NCBI GenBank assembly: GCA_003169655.1
Contig: PNAZ01000125.1
Location: 12,878 to 45,800 of the forward strand
Origin: Chloroflexota bacterium
GTDB taxonomy: Bacteria; Chloroflexota; Limnocylindria; Limnocylindrales; CSP1-4
Reading direction: 5' to 3'
DNA length: 32,923 nucleotides
The notes below the pieces were generated by a model. That model was given only the letters and a program-made list of their open reading frames with translations. It was not told the origin of the DNA and did no database searches. The position numbers and the translations under genes were made by a program. Position 1 is the stretch's first letter. Every line of letters starts with the position of its first letter. Of the stretch, positions 1 through 8,947 are shown piece by piece.

Positions 1-196
1 GCCGGCCCTCGGCCTCGATTCGGGCCGGCGTCGCCGCGGCTCGCAGGGCGTCGACGCCCCCGGCACCGGCGGCCAGGAGGGCGGCCATGGTTCGCGGCGC
101 GCCCGGATCGAGGGTCTCGGCCGGCAGCCAGGCGTCGCCCGAGGCAACGCCCAGGCGATCGCCGTCGCCCGCCGCCCGATAGGAAATCAGGTGCAT
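1..196 (-). CDS. Fumarylacetoacetate hydrolase-family protein, N-terminal fragment (runs off left edge); candidate 2,4-diketo-3-deoxy-L-fuconate hydrolase
   Basis: Own translation from ATG at 196: MHLISYRAAGDGDRLGVASGDAWLPAETLDPGAPRTMAALLAAGAGGVDALRAAATPARIEAEGR; FAH N-terminal domain style. Not in ORF track because it is truncated. Substrate inferred from neighbours. Confidence 0.6.
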   Translation of the reverse strand, partial: MHLISYRAAGDGDRLGVASGDAWLPAETLDPGAPRTMAALLAAGAGGVDALRAAATPARIEAEGR

Positions 197-262
197 TGGT
201 GCGTCATCATTCCGGACATCGGCGGGGACCGGGACCCTGGGCGAAAGCCACCTGCTCCTCGA

Positions 263-280
263 CGTTCAGTATACTGGCCT
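263..280. promoter_or_regulatory. Candidate IclR operator (CGTTCAGTATACTGGCCT) between divergent FAH and AKR genes
   Basis: Shares CGTTCAGTATRCTGG with 2413-2430; partially palindromic about the centre. Confidence 0.5.
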
Positions 281-351
281 GCGGACGGCGGATTGAACGA
301 TACGCGAGCCCAGTCGACGGCGTCAACCGCCAATGCCATGCTGAGGTCCGG

Positions 352-1377
352 ATGGCCTACGAACCCTTTGAGCACCTGCCGCTCGGGCGCACCGGCCTGA
401 CCGTGACCCGCCTGGGTCTCGGAGGTGCATCGATTGGCGGCCTGTTCGAGCCGGTCACGGACGCCGCCGCGGCGGCCGTCGTCGAGCACGCCTGGGGGAT
501 CGGGATCCGCCACTTCGACGTCGCCCCGCTGTATGGCTACGGCGCGGCCGAGCGGCGGATGGGATCCGTGCTCGCGGCCCTTCCACGCGACGACTTCGTG
601 CTGTCGACCAAGGTCGGCCGGCTGGTCCGCCCGCTCGCCGCGCTCCGGCCGGGCGACGACCTCGATGACCAGGCGATCGGGGACCGCGACGACGCCTACT
701 ACGCCGAGGTCGGCGATCGCCGGATCGTCTTCGACTATTCGGCCGATGGGGTCCGCCGGTCCGTCGAGGCCAGCCTCGAGCGGCTCGGGTTGGCACGCAT
801 CGACATCCTCTACATCCACGATCCAGACCGCCATTGGCGGGAGGCGCTCGAAGGTGCCTATCCAGCCCTCGATCGGCTCAGGGCCGAGGGCGTCGTGGGT
901 GCCATCGGGGCGGGCATGAACCAGTGGCAGATGCTCGCCCGGTTCGCCTCGGAGACCGACGTCGACGTCCTGCTCGTCGCGAACCGCTACACCCTCCTTG
1001 ACCCGGGCGCCCTGTCGGAGCTGCTGCCGCGCTGCGTCGAGCGAGGCATCGCGGTCCTCGTCGCCGGGGTCATGAACAGCGGGCTCATGGTTGACCCGGG
1101 TCGGGGCGGCCATTTCGACTACGGCCCGGCACCGGACGAGATGGTCATCCGGGCACGGCGGATCGCTGCCGTCTGCGCCCGCCACGGCGTCCCTGTCCGG
1201 GCCGCCGCGATCCAGTTCCCGCTGGCTCATCCCGCCGTGACCGGGTTGATCGCCGGGGTCCGGACGCCGGCCCACCTCGACGACTACCCGGCTGGACTAC
1301 GGCTGCAGATTCCGGCGGCCCTGTGGGCCGAGCTGCGGGCCGAGGGCCTGATCCCGGCCGATGCGCCCGTGCCCTGA
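352..1377 (+). CDS. Aldo/keto reductase (L-fucose / D-threo-aldose 1-dehydrogenase type)
   Basis: MAYEPFEHLPLGRTGLTVTRLGLGGASIGGLF...HFDVAPLYGYGAAERRMG...LSTKVGRLV. Start 352 preferred over track start 196, which lies across the promoter region. Confidence 0.85.
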   Translation: MAYEPFEHLPLGRTGLTVTRLGLGGASIGGLFEPVTDAAAAAVVEHAWGIGIRHFDVAPLYGYGAAERRMGSVLAALPRDDFVLSTKVGRLVRPLAALRPGDDLDDQAIGDRDDAYYAEVGDRRIVFDYSADGVRRSVEASLERLGLARIDILYIHDPDRHWREALEGAYPALDRLRAEGVVGAIGAGMNQWQMLARFASETDVDVLLVANRYTLLDPGALSELLPRCVERGIAVLVAGVMNSGLMVDPGRGGHFDYGPAPDEMVIRARRIAAVCARHGVPVRAAAIQFPLAHPAVTGLIAGVRTPAHLDDYPAGLRLQIPAALWAELRAEGLIPADAPVP

Positions 1378-1435
1378 TCGCCGGGCTGCCGGTCCTCGAG
1401 CGGAGCGCCGTCCTGGGTGCGACGGCGACCCGGAG

Positions 1436-2275
1436 CTACGGGCTGGGCGAGCTCCGCCGGAGTGGGTTGGAAAGCTCGGTCGCGAGCCGGTTCAGGTCGG
1501 CCAGGAGGGCCGGCACGCGCTCGGCCGTGGCCCGCACCTTGAGCAGGGTCACGCTGGCGGCGCAGGGCGCCTCGCCCGGCTGCCGGCTGGGAACGAGGAC
1601 CCCGTAGCAGACGACGCCTTCCATCGTCTCCTCGTCGTCCATCGCGTAGCCCCGCCGGCGCACCTCGGCGATGTCGGCAAGCAGCTCGTCGACGTTGCCG
1701 TGCGCCTTGCGCGTCGGCCGGGGGAGGGTGGTCAAGCCGGCCAGCCGACGGTCGAGATCCGCGTCGTCAAGCGAGGCCAGGGCAACCTTGCCGACCGCGG
1801 TCGAGAACGCCGGCAGGCGGCGGCCGATGCCCGACGTCAGCCGAACGGGCTGACGACCATCGTGGCGGGCGAGATAGACGACCTCCAGGCCGTCGAGGAC
1901 GGCCAGCTGGATCGTCTCGTCGGAGCCGGTCGGCAGCTGCCGCGAGACCTCGTAGAACTCCTGGACCTGGTCGACGGTGGCCAGGTAGGCGCCGCCCAGC
2001 TCGGCCAGCCGCCGGCCGAGGGCAAAGCCGGTTCCGACCCGGCGTACGAAGCCCGCTTCGGCGAGGGCGCCGCAGATGTTGGCGATCGACGACTTCGGCA
2101 GGCCCAGACGGCGGGCCAGCTCGCTCGGTCCGACCGGCTCGCCGGCCGTCTGCATCAGGACGTCGAGGACCAGCGCCGCACGGGTGACGGCCGGGGCCAG
2201 CGATTCCGCGTCGGCGCCCGAACCACGGAGCTGGCGATCATCTTCGGTTTCGAGGTCGGGCCGGGCACTGGCCAT
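1436..2275 (-). CDS. IclR-family transcriptional regulator
   Basis: N-terminal wHTH (ALVLDVLMQTAGEPVGPSELARRLGLPKSSIANICGALAEAGFVRR) plus effector domain. Start 2275 (MASARPDLE) preferred over track start 2389. Confidence 0.9.
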   Translation of the reverse strand: MASARPDLETEDDRQLRGSGADAESLAPAVTRAALVLDVLMQTAGEPVGPSELARRLGLPKSSIANICGALAEAGFVRRVGTGFALGRRLAELGGAYLATVDQVQEFYEVSRQLPTGSDETIQLAVLDGLEVVYLARHDGRQPVRLTSGIGRRLPAFSTAVGKVALASLDDADLDRRLAGLTTLPRPTRKAHGNVDELLADIAEVRRRGYAMDDEETMEGVVCYGVLVPSRQPGEAPCAASVTLLKVRATAERVPALLADLNRLATELSNPLRRSSPSP

Positions 2276-2353
2276 GTGCGTCACCACTTCGCTACCGAAC
2301 CGCTGGCTCGCCTTCGCCCCGGAGCTTCCGGGACCGGACAGCAGGATGGCGGC

Positions 2354-2430
2354 CGTCCAACATATTGACTTCTGCGAGCCGGGCTCCACATACTGTTCAA
2401 CCTACCGCCGGTCGTTCAGTATGCTGGACG
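2354..2430. promoter_or_regulatory. IclR/SBP divergent promoter region with 18-bp near-palindrome CGTTCAGTATGCTGGACG (2413-2430), inverted partner CATACTG (2389-2395) and degenerate copy CGTCCAACATATTGACTT (2354-2371)
   Basis: Palindrome half-sites match 7/9 (CGTTCAGTA vs CGTCCAGCA). Confidence 0.55.
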
Positions 2431-2457
2431 GACCAGTCGGGGTCAAGAGGAGGAAGG

Positions 2458-4035
2458 ATGCCCGTGTCGCGGTTCAGAACCCTCGCGCCTGCGATCGGCC
2501 TGATCGTCATTCTCGCAGGTTGTGGGTCGGCGACAACGCCAGCTCCGACCGCACCTGCCGCGTCCACTCCGCCGGCGGCGAGTGCTCCGGCGTCTGCCGC
2601 TGCCGGCACCAGCGCGGCCCCGGCTGGGACGCCCGGCACGAAGTTCGCCGGGGCGAACATCAATATCCTGACCTTCAACGGCCCGCAGATCGCCGAGCCG
2701 CTCCAGCGCCGCGCGCCGGACTGGGAGAAGCTGACCGGCGGACACGTCAATATCGTGGCCGTGGGCTTCCAGACAATCTACGACAAGGCCCTGCTCGACG
2801 CGTCCACCGGGACGAACTCGTTCGACGGCTACGTCTTCGACCCGCAGTGGATGGGCGACTTCGTCGGACCGGGCTACCTGGCCGACCTGACCGCCCGGGA
2901 GAAGAACGACCCCCAGCTCAACCAGCAGGACATCGTGCCCTTCTTCCGGGACTACAACTCGACCTACAACGGCAAGAACTACACGATCCCGCTCGATGGC
3001 GACTTCCTGATGGTCTACTACCGCAGTGACCTGCTGGCCAAGGATGGCCTCAAGCCGCCCGAGACCTGGGATGACTACCTCACGATCGCCCAGAAGTACA
3101 ACGGCCAGGACCTGAACGGCGACGGCACGCCCGACTACGGGTCGTGCATCGCCGAGAAGAAGGGCGCCCAGAGCTATTGGTGGATCATCAACATCGCCGC
3201 CGGCCTGCTCCAGAGCAAGGGCACCAGCCAGGGGGCGTTCTTCGACACGACCAACATGAATCCACTGCTGGGCACGAATGACGCGATGACTCTCGCCCTC
3301 CAGACCTATGCCAAGGCCGGCACCTTCGGGCCGCCCGATGGCCTGAACATGGACGTCGGTGGCTCGCGTGGCCTGTTCACGACGGGGCGCTGCGCGCTGA
3401 CCCTGGACTGGGGCGACGTTGGCACCCAGGCCCCCGGCACCTACGCCCAGGACAAGACCGGCGCGGTCATCTCGCCCGGCTGGAAGCAGGTCCTCGACCG
3501 CTCGACCGGCAAGCTCGTGCCGTGCGACCCGACCACCTGCCCGGACGCGGTCAACGGCGTGAATCACGCTCCGTTCGCCGCCTTTGGTGGCTGGTCGGGC
3601 GCCGTCAACGCGAAGGCTCCCGCAGCCAACCAGGACGCGGCCTACGACTTCCTCTCGTACATGAGCGCGCCGGCGCAATCGAGCATCGACGTGACCCTCG
3701 GCAAGACGGGCTTCAACCCGTACCGGACGTCGCAGTTCACCAACAGCGCGCCGTGGCTGGCGGCCGGCCTCAGCCAGGCCGCGACCGACAACTACCTCGG
3801 CGCCATCAAGGACAGTCTGTCGAACCCGAACTTCGTGCTGGACCTGCGTATCCCGCAGACCAAGCAGTACGAGCAGGACGTGCTCGACACGGCCATCGCC
3901 CAATATCTGGCCAAGCAGACCGACGAGACCGCCACCGAGCAGGCCATCTCCGACGGCTGGAACCAGATCACCACCCAGGTCGGCAAGGACAAGCAGCTCG
4001 CTGCCTACATCAGCAGCCTTGGCGTCCAGAAATAA
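2458..4035 (+). CDS. Extracellular solute-binding lipoprotein of a CUT1 sugar ABC transporter
   Basis: Lipobox (LIVILAGCGS), Ala/Pro/Ser linker, CUT1-type SBP fold (ILTFNGPQIAEPLQRRAPDWEKLTGGHVNIV...). RBS AGGAGG upstream of ATG 2458. Confidence 0.92.
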   Translation: MPVSRFRTLAPAIGLIVILAGCGSATTPAPTAPAASTPPAASAPASAAAGTSAAPAGTPGTKFAGANINILTFNGPQIAEPLQRRAPDWEKLTGGHVNIVAVGFQTIYDKALLDASTGTNSFDGYVFDPQWMGDFVGPGYLADLTAREKNDPQLNQQDIVPFFRDYNSTYNGKNYTIPLDGDFLMVYYRSDLLAKDGLKPPETWDDYLTIAQKYNGQDLNGDGTPDYGSCIAEKKGAQSYWWIINIAAGLLQSKGTSQGAFFDTTNMNPLLGTNDAMTLALQTYAKAGTFGPPDGLNMDVGGSRGLFTTGRCALTLDWGDVGTQAPGTYAQDKTGAVISPGWKQVLDRSTGKLVPCDPTTCPDAVNGVNHAPFAAFGGWSGAVNAKAPAANQDAAYDFLSYMSAPAQSSIDVTLGKTGFNPYRTSQFTNSAPWLAAGLSQAATDNYLGAIKDSLSNPNFVLDLRIPQTKQYEQDVLDTAIAQYLAKQTDETATEQAISDGWNQITTQVGKDKQLAAYISSLGVQK

Positions 4036-5212
4036 CCCCATCGAGCTAGAGCCCCGCGAGCCGATCCCCAGCGGATCGGCCCTGCGGAGCCGGGCCACTC
4101 GCCGGGCGACGGACACGCTCGGCGCGTGGCGCTCCGACGGCGCGGCCAGATGGCTGTTCATCTGGCCCGCCGTCTTGCTGATCCTGGCCCTGTCCGTCTT
4201 CCCGCTCGTTACGTCGATCGCCCTGTCGGTCTCCCAGCTGGCCTTCAGTGAGGGCGGCGTCCACCTCGACTTCACCGGGTTCACGAACTACCAGCAGCTC
4301 CTCTTCGGGCTGCAGAGCTCGGAGTTCATCGGCGTCCTCAAGGCGCCGACGCCGCTCGGCTGGGCGGTCATCCTGGCCACGGTCGGCCTGACGGCCGCGG
4401 CCTGGGTCCGGGCGGCCCGGGGTGGCCAGGTCCGCCCGATTGGCCTGATCCTGCGCCTGCTCGGTGGCCTGTTCCTGTGCCTGATGGTCGTGCTCCTGGT
4501 GCGGACCCTGCTCAGTGACGGCGGCCGGCCCGGCTCAGTTGTGGTCACGATCATCTTCGTGCTCGTGGGCATCGCCCTGCAGTACGTCCTCGGCCTGGGC
4601 CTGGCGATCCTCGCCGTCCAGCAGGTGCCCTGGCGGCGGTTCTTCCGGATCCTGTTCCTGATCCCGCTGACGATCACGCCGGTCGGGATCGGCTACATGT
4701 TCCTGATGATGACCGACACCTCGAAGGGTCCCCTCGAGCCGATCTGGGTGGCCCTCGGCCTGCGCGACTTCACGTGGGTCACCGATCCCTGGCTGGCCCG
4801 GATCGCGGTGATCATCGGCGACACCTGGCAGTGGACGCCGTTCGTGTTCATCGTCCTGCTGGCGGCGCTCGAGAGCCTTGACCAGGAGGTCAAGGAGGCC
4901 GCCCTGGTCGACGGCGCGAGCCGCTGGCAGAGCTTCCGGCACATCACCGTGCCGGCCCTCCTGCCGGTGACGACCACGATCGTCCTGATCCGGATCATCG
5001 AGGGCTTCAAGATCATCGACATGCCCAACATCCTGCTCGGCGGCGGCCCGGGCACCGCGACCGAGTCGATGACCCTCCAGGCCTACCTTGCCTGGAACAC
5101 GCTCAACGTCGGCCGCTCGGCGGCGATCGCCTACCTGCTCCTGATCCTGGTGTCGATCGTGGCCACGACCTACGTCAGCTTCGTCCGCCGACGGGTGACG
5201 GACTTCGCATGA
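4019..5212 (+). CDS. CUT1 sugar ABC transporter permease (MalF/UgpA type) with extra hydrophobic insertion
   Basis: EAA loop ([24 protein letters not shown]), multiple TM segments. TTG start overlapping SBP by 17 nt; start uncertain. Confidence 0.88.
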   Translation: MASRNNPIELEPREPIPSGSALRSRATRRATDTLGAWRSDGAARWLFIWPAVLLILALSVFPLVTSIALSVSQLAFSEGGVHLDFTGFTNYQQLLFGLQSSEFIGVLKAPTPLGWAVILATVGLTAAAWVRAARGGQVRPIGLILRLLGGLFLCLMVVLLVRTLLSDGGRPGSVVVTIIFVLVGIALQYVLGLGLAILAVQQVPWRRFFRILFLIPLTITPVGIGYMFLMMTDTSKGPLEPIWVALGLRDFTWVTDPWLARIAVIIGDTWQWTPFVFIVLLAALESLDQEVKEAALVDGASRWQSFRHITVPALLPVTTTIVLIRIIEGFKIIDMPNILLGGGPGTATESMTLQAYLAWNTLNVGRSAAIAYLLLILVSIVATTYVSFVRRRVTDFA

Positions 5213-6234
5213 CCAATCCCTTCCGCCGCCGCTCGGTCACCGACCTGTCGCCGCGGGCCAAGTTCGCGGCGTTCCTCGTCCTGCTCTTCTGGGCGCTGGT
5301 CGTGCTGTTCCCGATCTACTGGCTCTTCGTGACCTCGTTCAAGACGCCCTACGAGGTGGACAAGGGTCCGTTCTACATCCCGTTCGTCGACTTCCAGCCG
5401 ACCCTCGACGCCTGGAAGTACATCCTGCTCGACCTGGGCAACGACACGATCCGGCCGTACGTCAACACGGTGATCGTCGGCCTGAGCAGCTCGATCCTGG
5501 CCCTCCTCCTGGGCTCGCTGGCCGCCTACGCCCTCGTCCGGTTCACCTATCGGCCCCGGGTGGGGATCGTCGGCCTGTTCATCGCCTCGGTCGCCTTTGC
5601 CTTCGTGGCGACCATCCTGGGGGCACCGGCACTGATCGGCTTCGGCTCCGGAATCGCGGTCTTCCTGATCCTGGCCCAGACGATCGGCCGCCGGTTCGTG
5701 CGCGCCTTCGGCAACAGCGACATCGCCTTCTGGCTGATCTCCCAGCGAATCCTGCCGCCGATCGCGGTCGCGATCCCGATCTACGTCCTCTTCCAGCAGG
5801 TCCACCTGCTCGACAACATCGCCGCCCTGATCGTGACCTATGTCGCGACGAACCTGCCGATCGTGGTCTGGCTGATGCGCGACTACTTCGCCTCGCTGCC
5901 CCGCGAGCTCGAGGAATCGGCGGCCGTCGATGGCGCGTCCGTCTTCCGGATCGTCCGCTCGATCGTCCTGCCAATCTCGATCCCGGGCCTCGTGGCGAGC
6001 TTCCTGATCGTCCTGATCTTCGCCTGGAACGAGTTCCTGATCGCGCTTGTCCTGACCAGCGCGAATGCCCAGACAATGCCCCTCCAGGTGGCCGCCCAGA
6101 ACGCCACCCGGGGCCCACAATGGTGGGCAATGTCCGTCCTGATCCTGATCATGATCGCGCCGGTCGTGGCGATGGCGATTGCCCTCGAGCGGTACATCAC
6201 GCGGGGCATCCTCGTCGGCGCCCTGAAGGGTTGA
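5209..6234 (+). CDS. CUT1 sugar ABC transporter permease (MalG/UgpE type) with extra hydrophobic insertion
   Basis: EAA loop ([26 protein letters not shown]), ATGA overlap with upstream permease. Confidence 0.9.
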   Translation: MTNPFRRRSVTDLSPRAKFAAFLVLLFWALVVLFPIYWLFVTSFKTPYEVDKGPFYIPFVDFQPTLDAWKYILLDLGNDTIRPYVNTVIVGLSSSILALLLGSLAAYALVRFTYRPRVGIVGLFIASVAFAFVATILGAPALIGFGSGIAVFLILAQTIGRRFVRAFGNSDIAFWLISQRILPPIAVAIPIYVLFQQVHLLDNIAALIVTYVATNLPIVVWLMRDYFASLPRELEESAAVDGASVFRIVRSIVLPISIPGLVASFLIVLIFAWNEFLIALVLTSANAQTMPLQVAAQNATRGPQWWAMSVLILIMIAPVVAMAIALERYITRGILVGALKG

Positions 6235-6239
6235 CCCGA

Positions 6240-7547
6240 GTGACCACGATCATCGGCGTCGACGTGATCGACGTGCGCTTTCCGACCTCGCGCAGCCTCG
6301 ACGGCTCGGACGCGATGAACCGCGATCCCGACTACTCGGCGGCCTACGTCGTCCTGCGGACCGACGCGCCGGACGGCCTCGAGGGTCACGGCCTGACGTT
6401 CACGACCGGTCGCGGCACCGAGGTCGTGGTCGCCGGGGTGCACGCGATCGAGCCGCTCGTCCTGGCTCGCTCGGTCGAGGCGATCGAGGCCGACCTGGGC
6501 GCCTTCTGGCGCGAGCTGGTCGGCGACAGCCAGCTGCGCTGGATCGGGCCCGAGAAGGGCGTCATCCACCTGGCGACCGCCGCGGTCGTCAACGCGGTCT
6601 GGGACCTGGTCGCGAAACGGGCCGGCAAGCCCGTCTGGCAGCTCCTCTCGGAGATGAGCCCGGAGCAGATCGTGGCCCTGGTCGACTTCCGCTACCTGAC
6701 CGACGCGTTGACGCCCGAGCAGGCCCTGGCGATCCTGCAGGAGGCGTTGCCGGGTCGCGACGAACGCCGGGCCGAGCTCGTGCGCGATGGCTACCCGGCC
6801 TACACCACCTCGGTCGGCTGGCTGGGTTACGACGACGACAAGATCCGGCGCCTGTGCCGGGAGGCGCTGGCCGACGGCTGGACCCGGTTCAAGCTGAAGG
6901 TCGGGGCGGACGTGGAGGACGACATCCGGCGAGCCCGGATCGTGCGCGAGGAGATCGGCCCGGACCGGATGCTGGCGGTCGACGCCAACCAGCGCTGGGA
7001 CGTCGGCGTGGCGATCGCCTGGATGGCTCGCCTGGCCGAGTTCGACCCGTACTGGATCGAGGAGCCGACCAGCCCGGACGACATCCTCGGCCACGCGGCG
7101 ATCGCCCGGGCGGTGGCCCCGATCCGGGTCGCGACGGGCGAGCACGTCCACAACCGGATCATGTTCAAGCAGCTCCTGCAGGCCGAGGCGATCTCCGTCT
7201 GCCAGATCGATTCGTGCCGGTTGGGCGGGGTGAACGAGGTCGTCGCCGTCCTGCTCCTGGCGGCGAAGTTCGGGGTGCCGGTCTGCCCGCATGCGGGTGG
7301 GGTCGGCCTGTGCGAGTACGTCCAGCACCTCTCGCCGTTCGACTACATCGCGGTCAGCCGGCGCCTCGACGGCCGGATGATCGAGTACGTCGATCATCTC
7401 CATGAGCACTTCCTCGACCCGGTCACGGTCGTGCGAGGCTTCTACCGGCTGCCCACCCGGCCGGGCTACAGCGCCGAGATGCATCCGGCCTCGCTTGCCG
7501 ACTACACCTTCCCGACCGGGCGGATCTGGCGACAGGAAGCGATCTGA
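6240..7547 (+). CDS. L-fuconate dehydratase (enolase superfamily, ENOSF1-like)
   Basis: [87 protein letters not shown] closely resemble ENOSF1/fuconate dehydratases. GTG start 6240. Confidence 0.9.
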   Translation: MTTIIGVDVIDVRFPTSRSLDGSDAMNRDPDYSAAYVVLRTDAPDGLEGHGLTFTTGRGTEVVVAGVHAIEPLVLARSVEAIEADLGAFWRELVGDSQLRWIGPEKGVIHLATAAVVNAVWDLVAKRAGKPVWQLLSEMSPEQIVALVDFRYLTDALTPEQALAILQEALPGRDERRAELVRDGYPAYTTSVGWLGYDDDKIRRLCREALADGWTRFKLKVGADVEDDIRRARIVREEIGPDRMLAVDANQRWDVGVAIAWMARLAEFDPYWIEEPTSPDDILGHAAIARAVAPIRVATGEHVHNRIMFKQLLQAEAISVCQIDSCRLGGVNEVVAVLLLAAKFGVPVCPHAGGVGLCEYVQHLSPFDYIAVSRRLDGRMIEYVDHLHEHFLDPVTVVRGFYRLPTRPGYSAEMHPASLADYTFPTGRIWRQEAI

Positions 7548-7565
7548 CCAGGCGATGAGCCAGGA

Positions 7566-7958
7566 ATGAGCGGAGTCCGGCGGTTTGGCCAGCTGGTCCG
7601 CGTCCGGCCCGAATCGGTCGAGGCCTACGAGCGGCTCCACGCCGCGCCCTGGCCGGCGGTGATCGCCGCGATCCGCCGGGCGAACATCCGGAACTACTCG
7701 ATCTACCGCTACGACGGCTTGTTGTTCGGCTACTACGAGTACGCCGGCGACGACTACCAGGCCGACATGGCGACGATGGCCGCCGACCCCGAGGTCAAGG
7801 CCTGGTGGGCGCTGACGGACGCGATGCAGGAGCCCTTCCCCGAGCGGCGAGCGGGCTCGTGGTGGCTCGACCTGCCCGAGATCTTCCACGCCGACTCAGA
7901 CGCCGTCGGTCCCGAAGCCACGCCAGGATTGGATCCGCCGGGCGATCGTCAGGCCTAA
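7566..7958 (+). CDS. L-rhamnose mutarotase family protein (likely 6-deoxyhexose/fucose mutarotase)
   Basis: RhaM family pattern: FGQLVRVRPESVEAYERLHAAPWPAVIAAIRRANIRNYSIYRYDGLLFGYYEY...WW. Confidence 0.82.
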   Translation: MSGVRRFGQLVRVRPESVEAYERLHAAPWPAVIAAIRRANIRNYSIYRYDGLLFGYYEYAGDDYQADMATMAADPEVKAWWALTDAMQEPFPERRAGSWWLDLPEIFHADSDAVGPEATPGLDPPGDRQA

Positions 7959-8563
7959 CGTCTGATGGGCTGATGCGTCGAGGTGGATCCCGTCAAGCTC
8001 GCTGACGGCGACGACCTGCCCAGCATCGAGGAAGTCCGCGGCGGCCGAGCCGGCCACCTCCTGATACAGGGCTCCCAATTCCCGCGACCGGCCGACGGCA
8101 CCTGCGAGGCCGGACGATGCCGCGATCGATCCGACTGGTCCGAGCGGAGCAGGCGCGATCAGGAGGACCCTCGGGACCGCTCCGCCGAGACCGGCCAGGC
8201 TCTGCCTGGCGAGATCGACCATGAGGCGAGCGCCACGAGCGATATCGGATGCGGTCAGGTCGAAGGTGTCCTTGAGGTCGTTCGTACCGAGCATGATCGT
8301 GACGATGTCGACGGGTGCATGGGACCACAGGCACGGCAGGAGGTAGGCGCGGCCATTCCGACCGTCGCTGTACGGGTCGTCCGAGGCGATCGTCCGCCCA
8401 TTCAGGCCTTCCTCGATGACGTGGTACACGGGTCCAAGTTCGGCCTGCAGGACGCCCGGCCAGCGGATGCTGCTGGGCAGCCTGGTCTGGGTCGCGGGAT
8501 CCCAGCCGTGCGTGTTCGAATCGCCGAAGCAGACGATCGTCCGGGTGGGCGGCGTGGAATCAC
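7896..8563 (-). CDS. SGNH/GDSL-type esterase; N-terminus probably disrupted by a frameshift
   Basis: Track ORF starts at 8429 (GTG), but the frame stays open upstream and encodes TRTIVCFGDSNTHGWDPATQTRLPSSIRWPGVLQAELGPVYHV (GDSN block I). Block V GIHLDASAHQTLG. Convergent 63-nt overlap with 7566-7958. Confidence 0.75.
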
Positions 8564-8874
8564 TCGAGATGGAACACCTCCTCGAGTCGCTGATGAAAGC
8601 CCGTGGTCGGGTCGATGAGCGGATCGATCAAGGCGGTCATTTCGACCTGCCAGCGGGCGTCCACCGGGCTGACTGCCAGCGAGGCGCGGAAGGTAGCGAA
8701 GTCATCCACCTCGAGGTAGCCGAACAGGTCCGAATCGCGGATGAAGATCGTGTAGCTGCGGCAGCCGGCCGATTTCAGCGCCGCCAGCATCTCCGGCCAG
8801 ACCGCGGCATGACGTGTTCGGTATTCCTGCTCCGACCCGGGCAGAAGGCGCATCACGAAGCCGATCCGCTCCAC
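8560..8874 (-). CDS. rhaM: L-rhamnose mutarotase
   Basis: MERIGFVMRLLPGSEQEYRTRHAAVWPEMLAALKSAGCRSYTIFIRDSDLFGYLEVDDF; canonical RhaM pattern. Confidence 0.9.
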   Translation of the reverse strand: MERIGFVMRLLPGSEQEYRTRHAAVWPEMLAALKSAGCRSYTIFIRDSDLFGYLEVDDFATFRASLAVSPVDARWQVEMTALIDPLIDPTTGFHQRLEEVFHLE

Positions 8875-8898
8875 GAGTGGTCCTCCAAATGCACGAAG

Positions 8899-8931
8899 GA
8901 GGCCCCCGGGAGTGCCGCTCCCAGGGGCCTC
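8899..8931 (-). terminator. Stem-loop between binding-protein gene and rhaM (14-bp stem, one mismatch, 5-nt loop)
   Basis: GAGGCCCCCGGGAG-TGCCG-CTCCCAGGGGCCTC; no T-tract evident, so mRNA stabiliser/attenuator equally likely. Confidence 0.7.
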
Positions 8932-8947
8932 GCAGTGACATTGACGC

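Noticed and set aside
187-1275. 362-aa minus-strand ORF
   Set aside because: Antisense shadow of the aldo/keto reductase; composition (R/D/P/G-rich) typical of GC-rich antisense frames.
2443-4284. 613-aa minus-strand ORF
   Set aside because: Antisense to a clear SBP; no domain signature.
5883-7889. 668-aa minus-strand ORF
   Set aside because: Antisense to permease, fuconate dehydratase and mutarotase genes.
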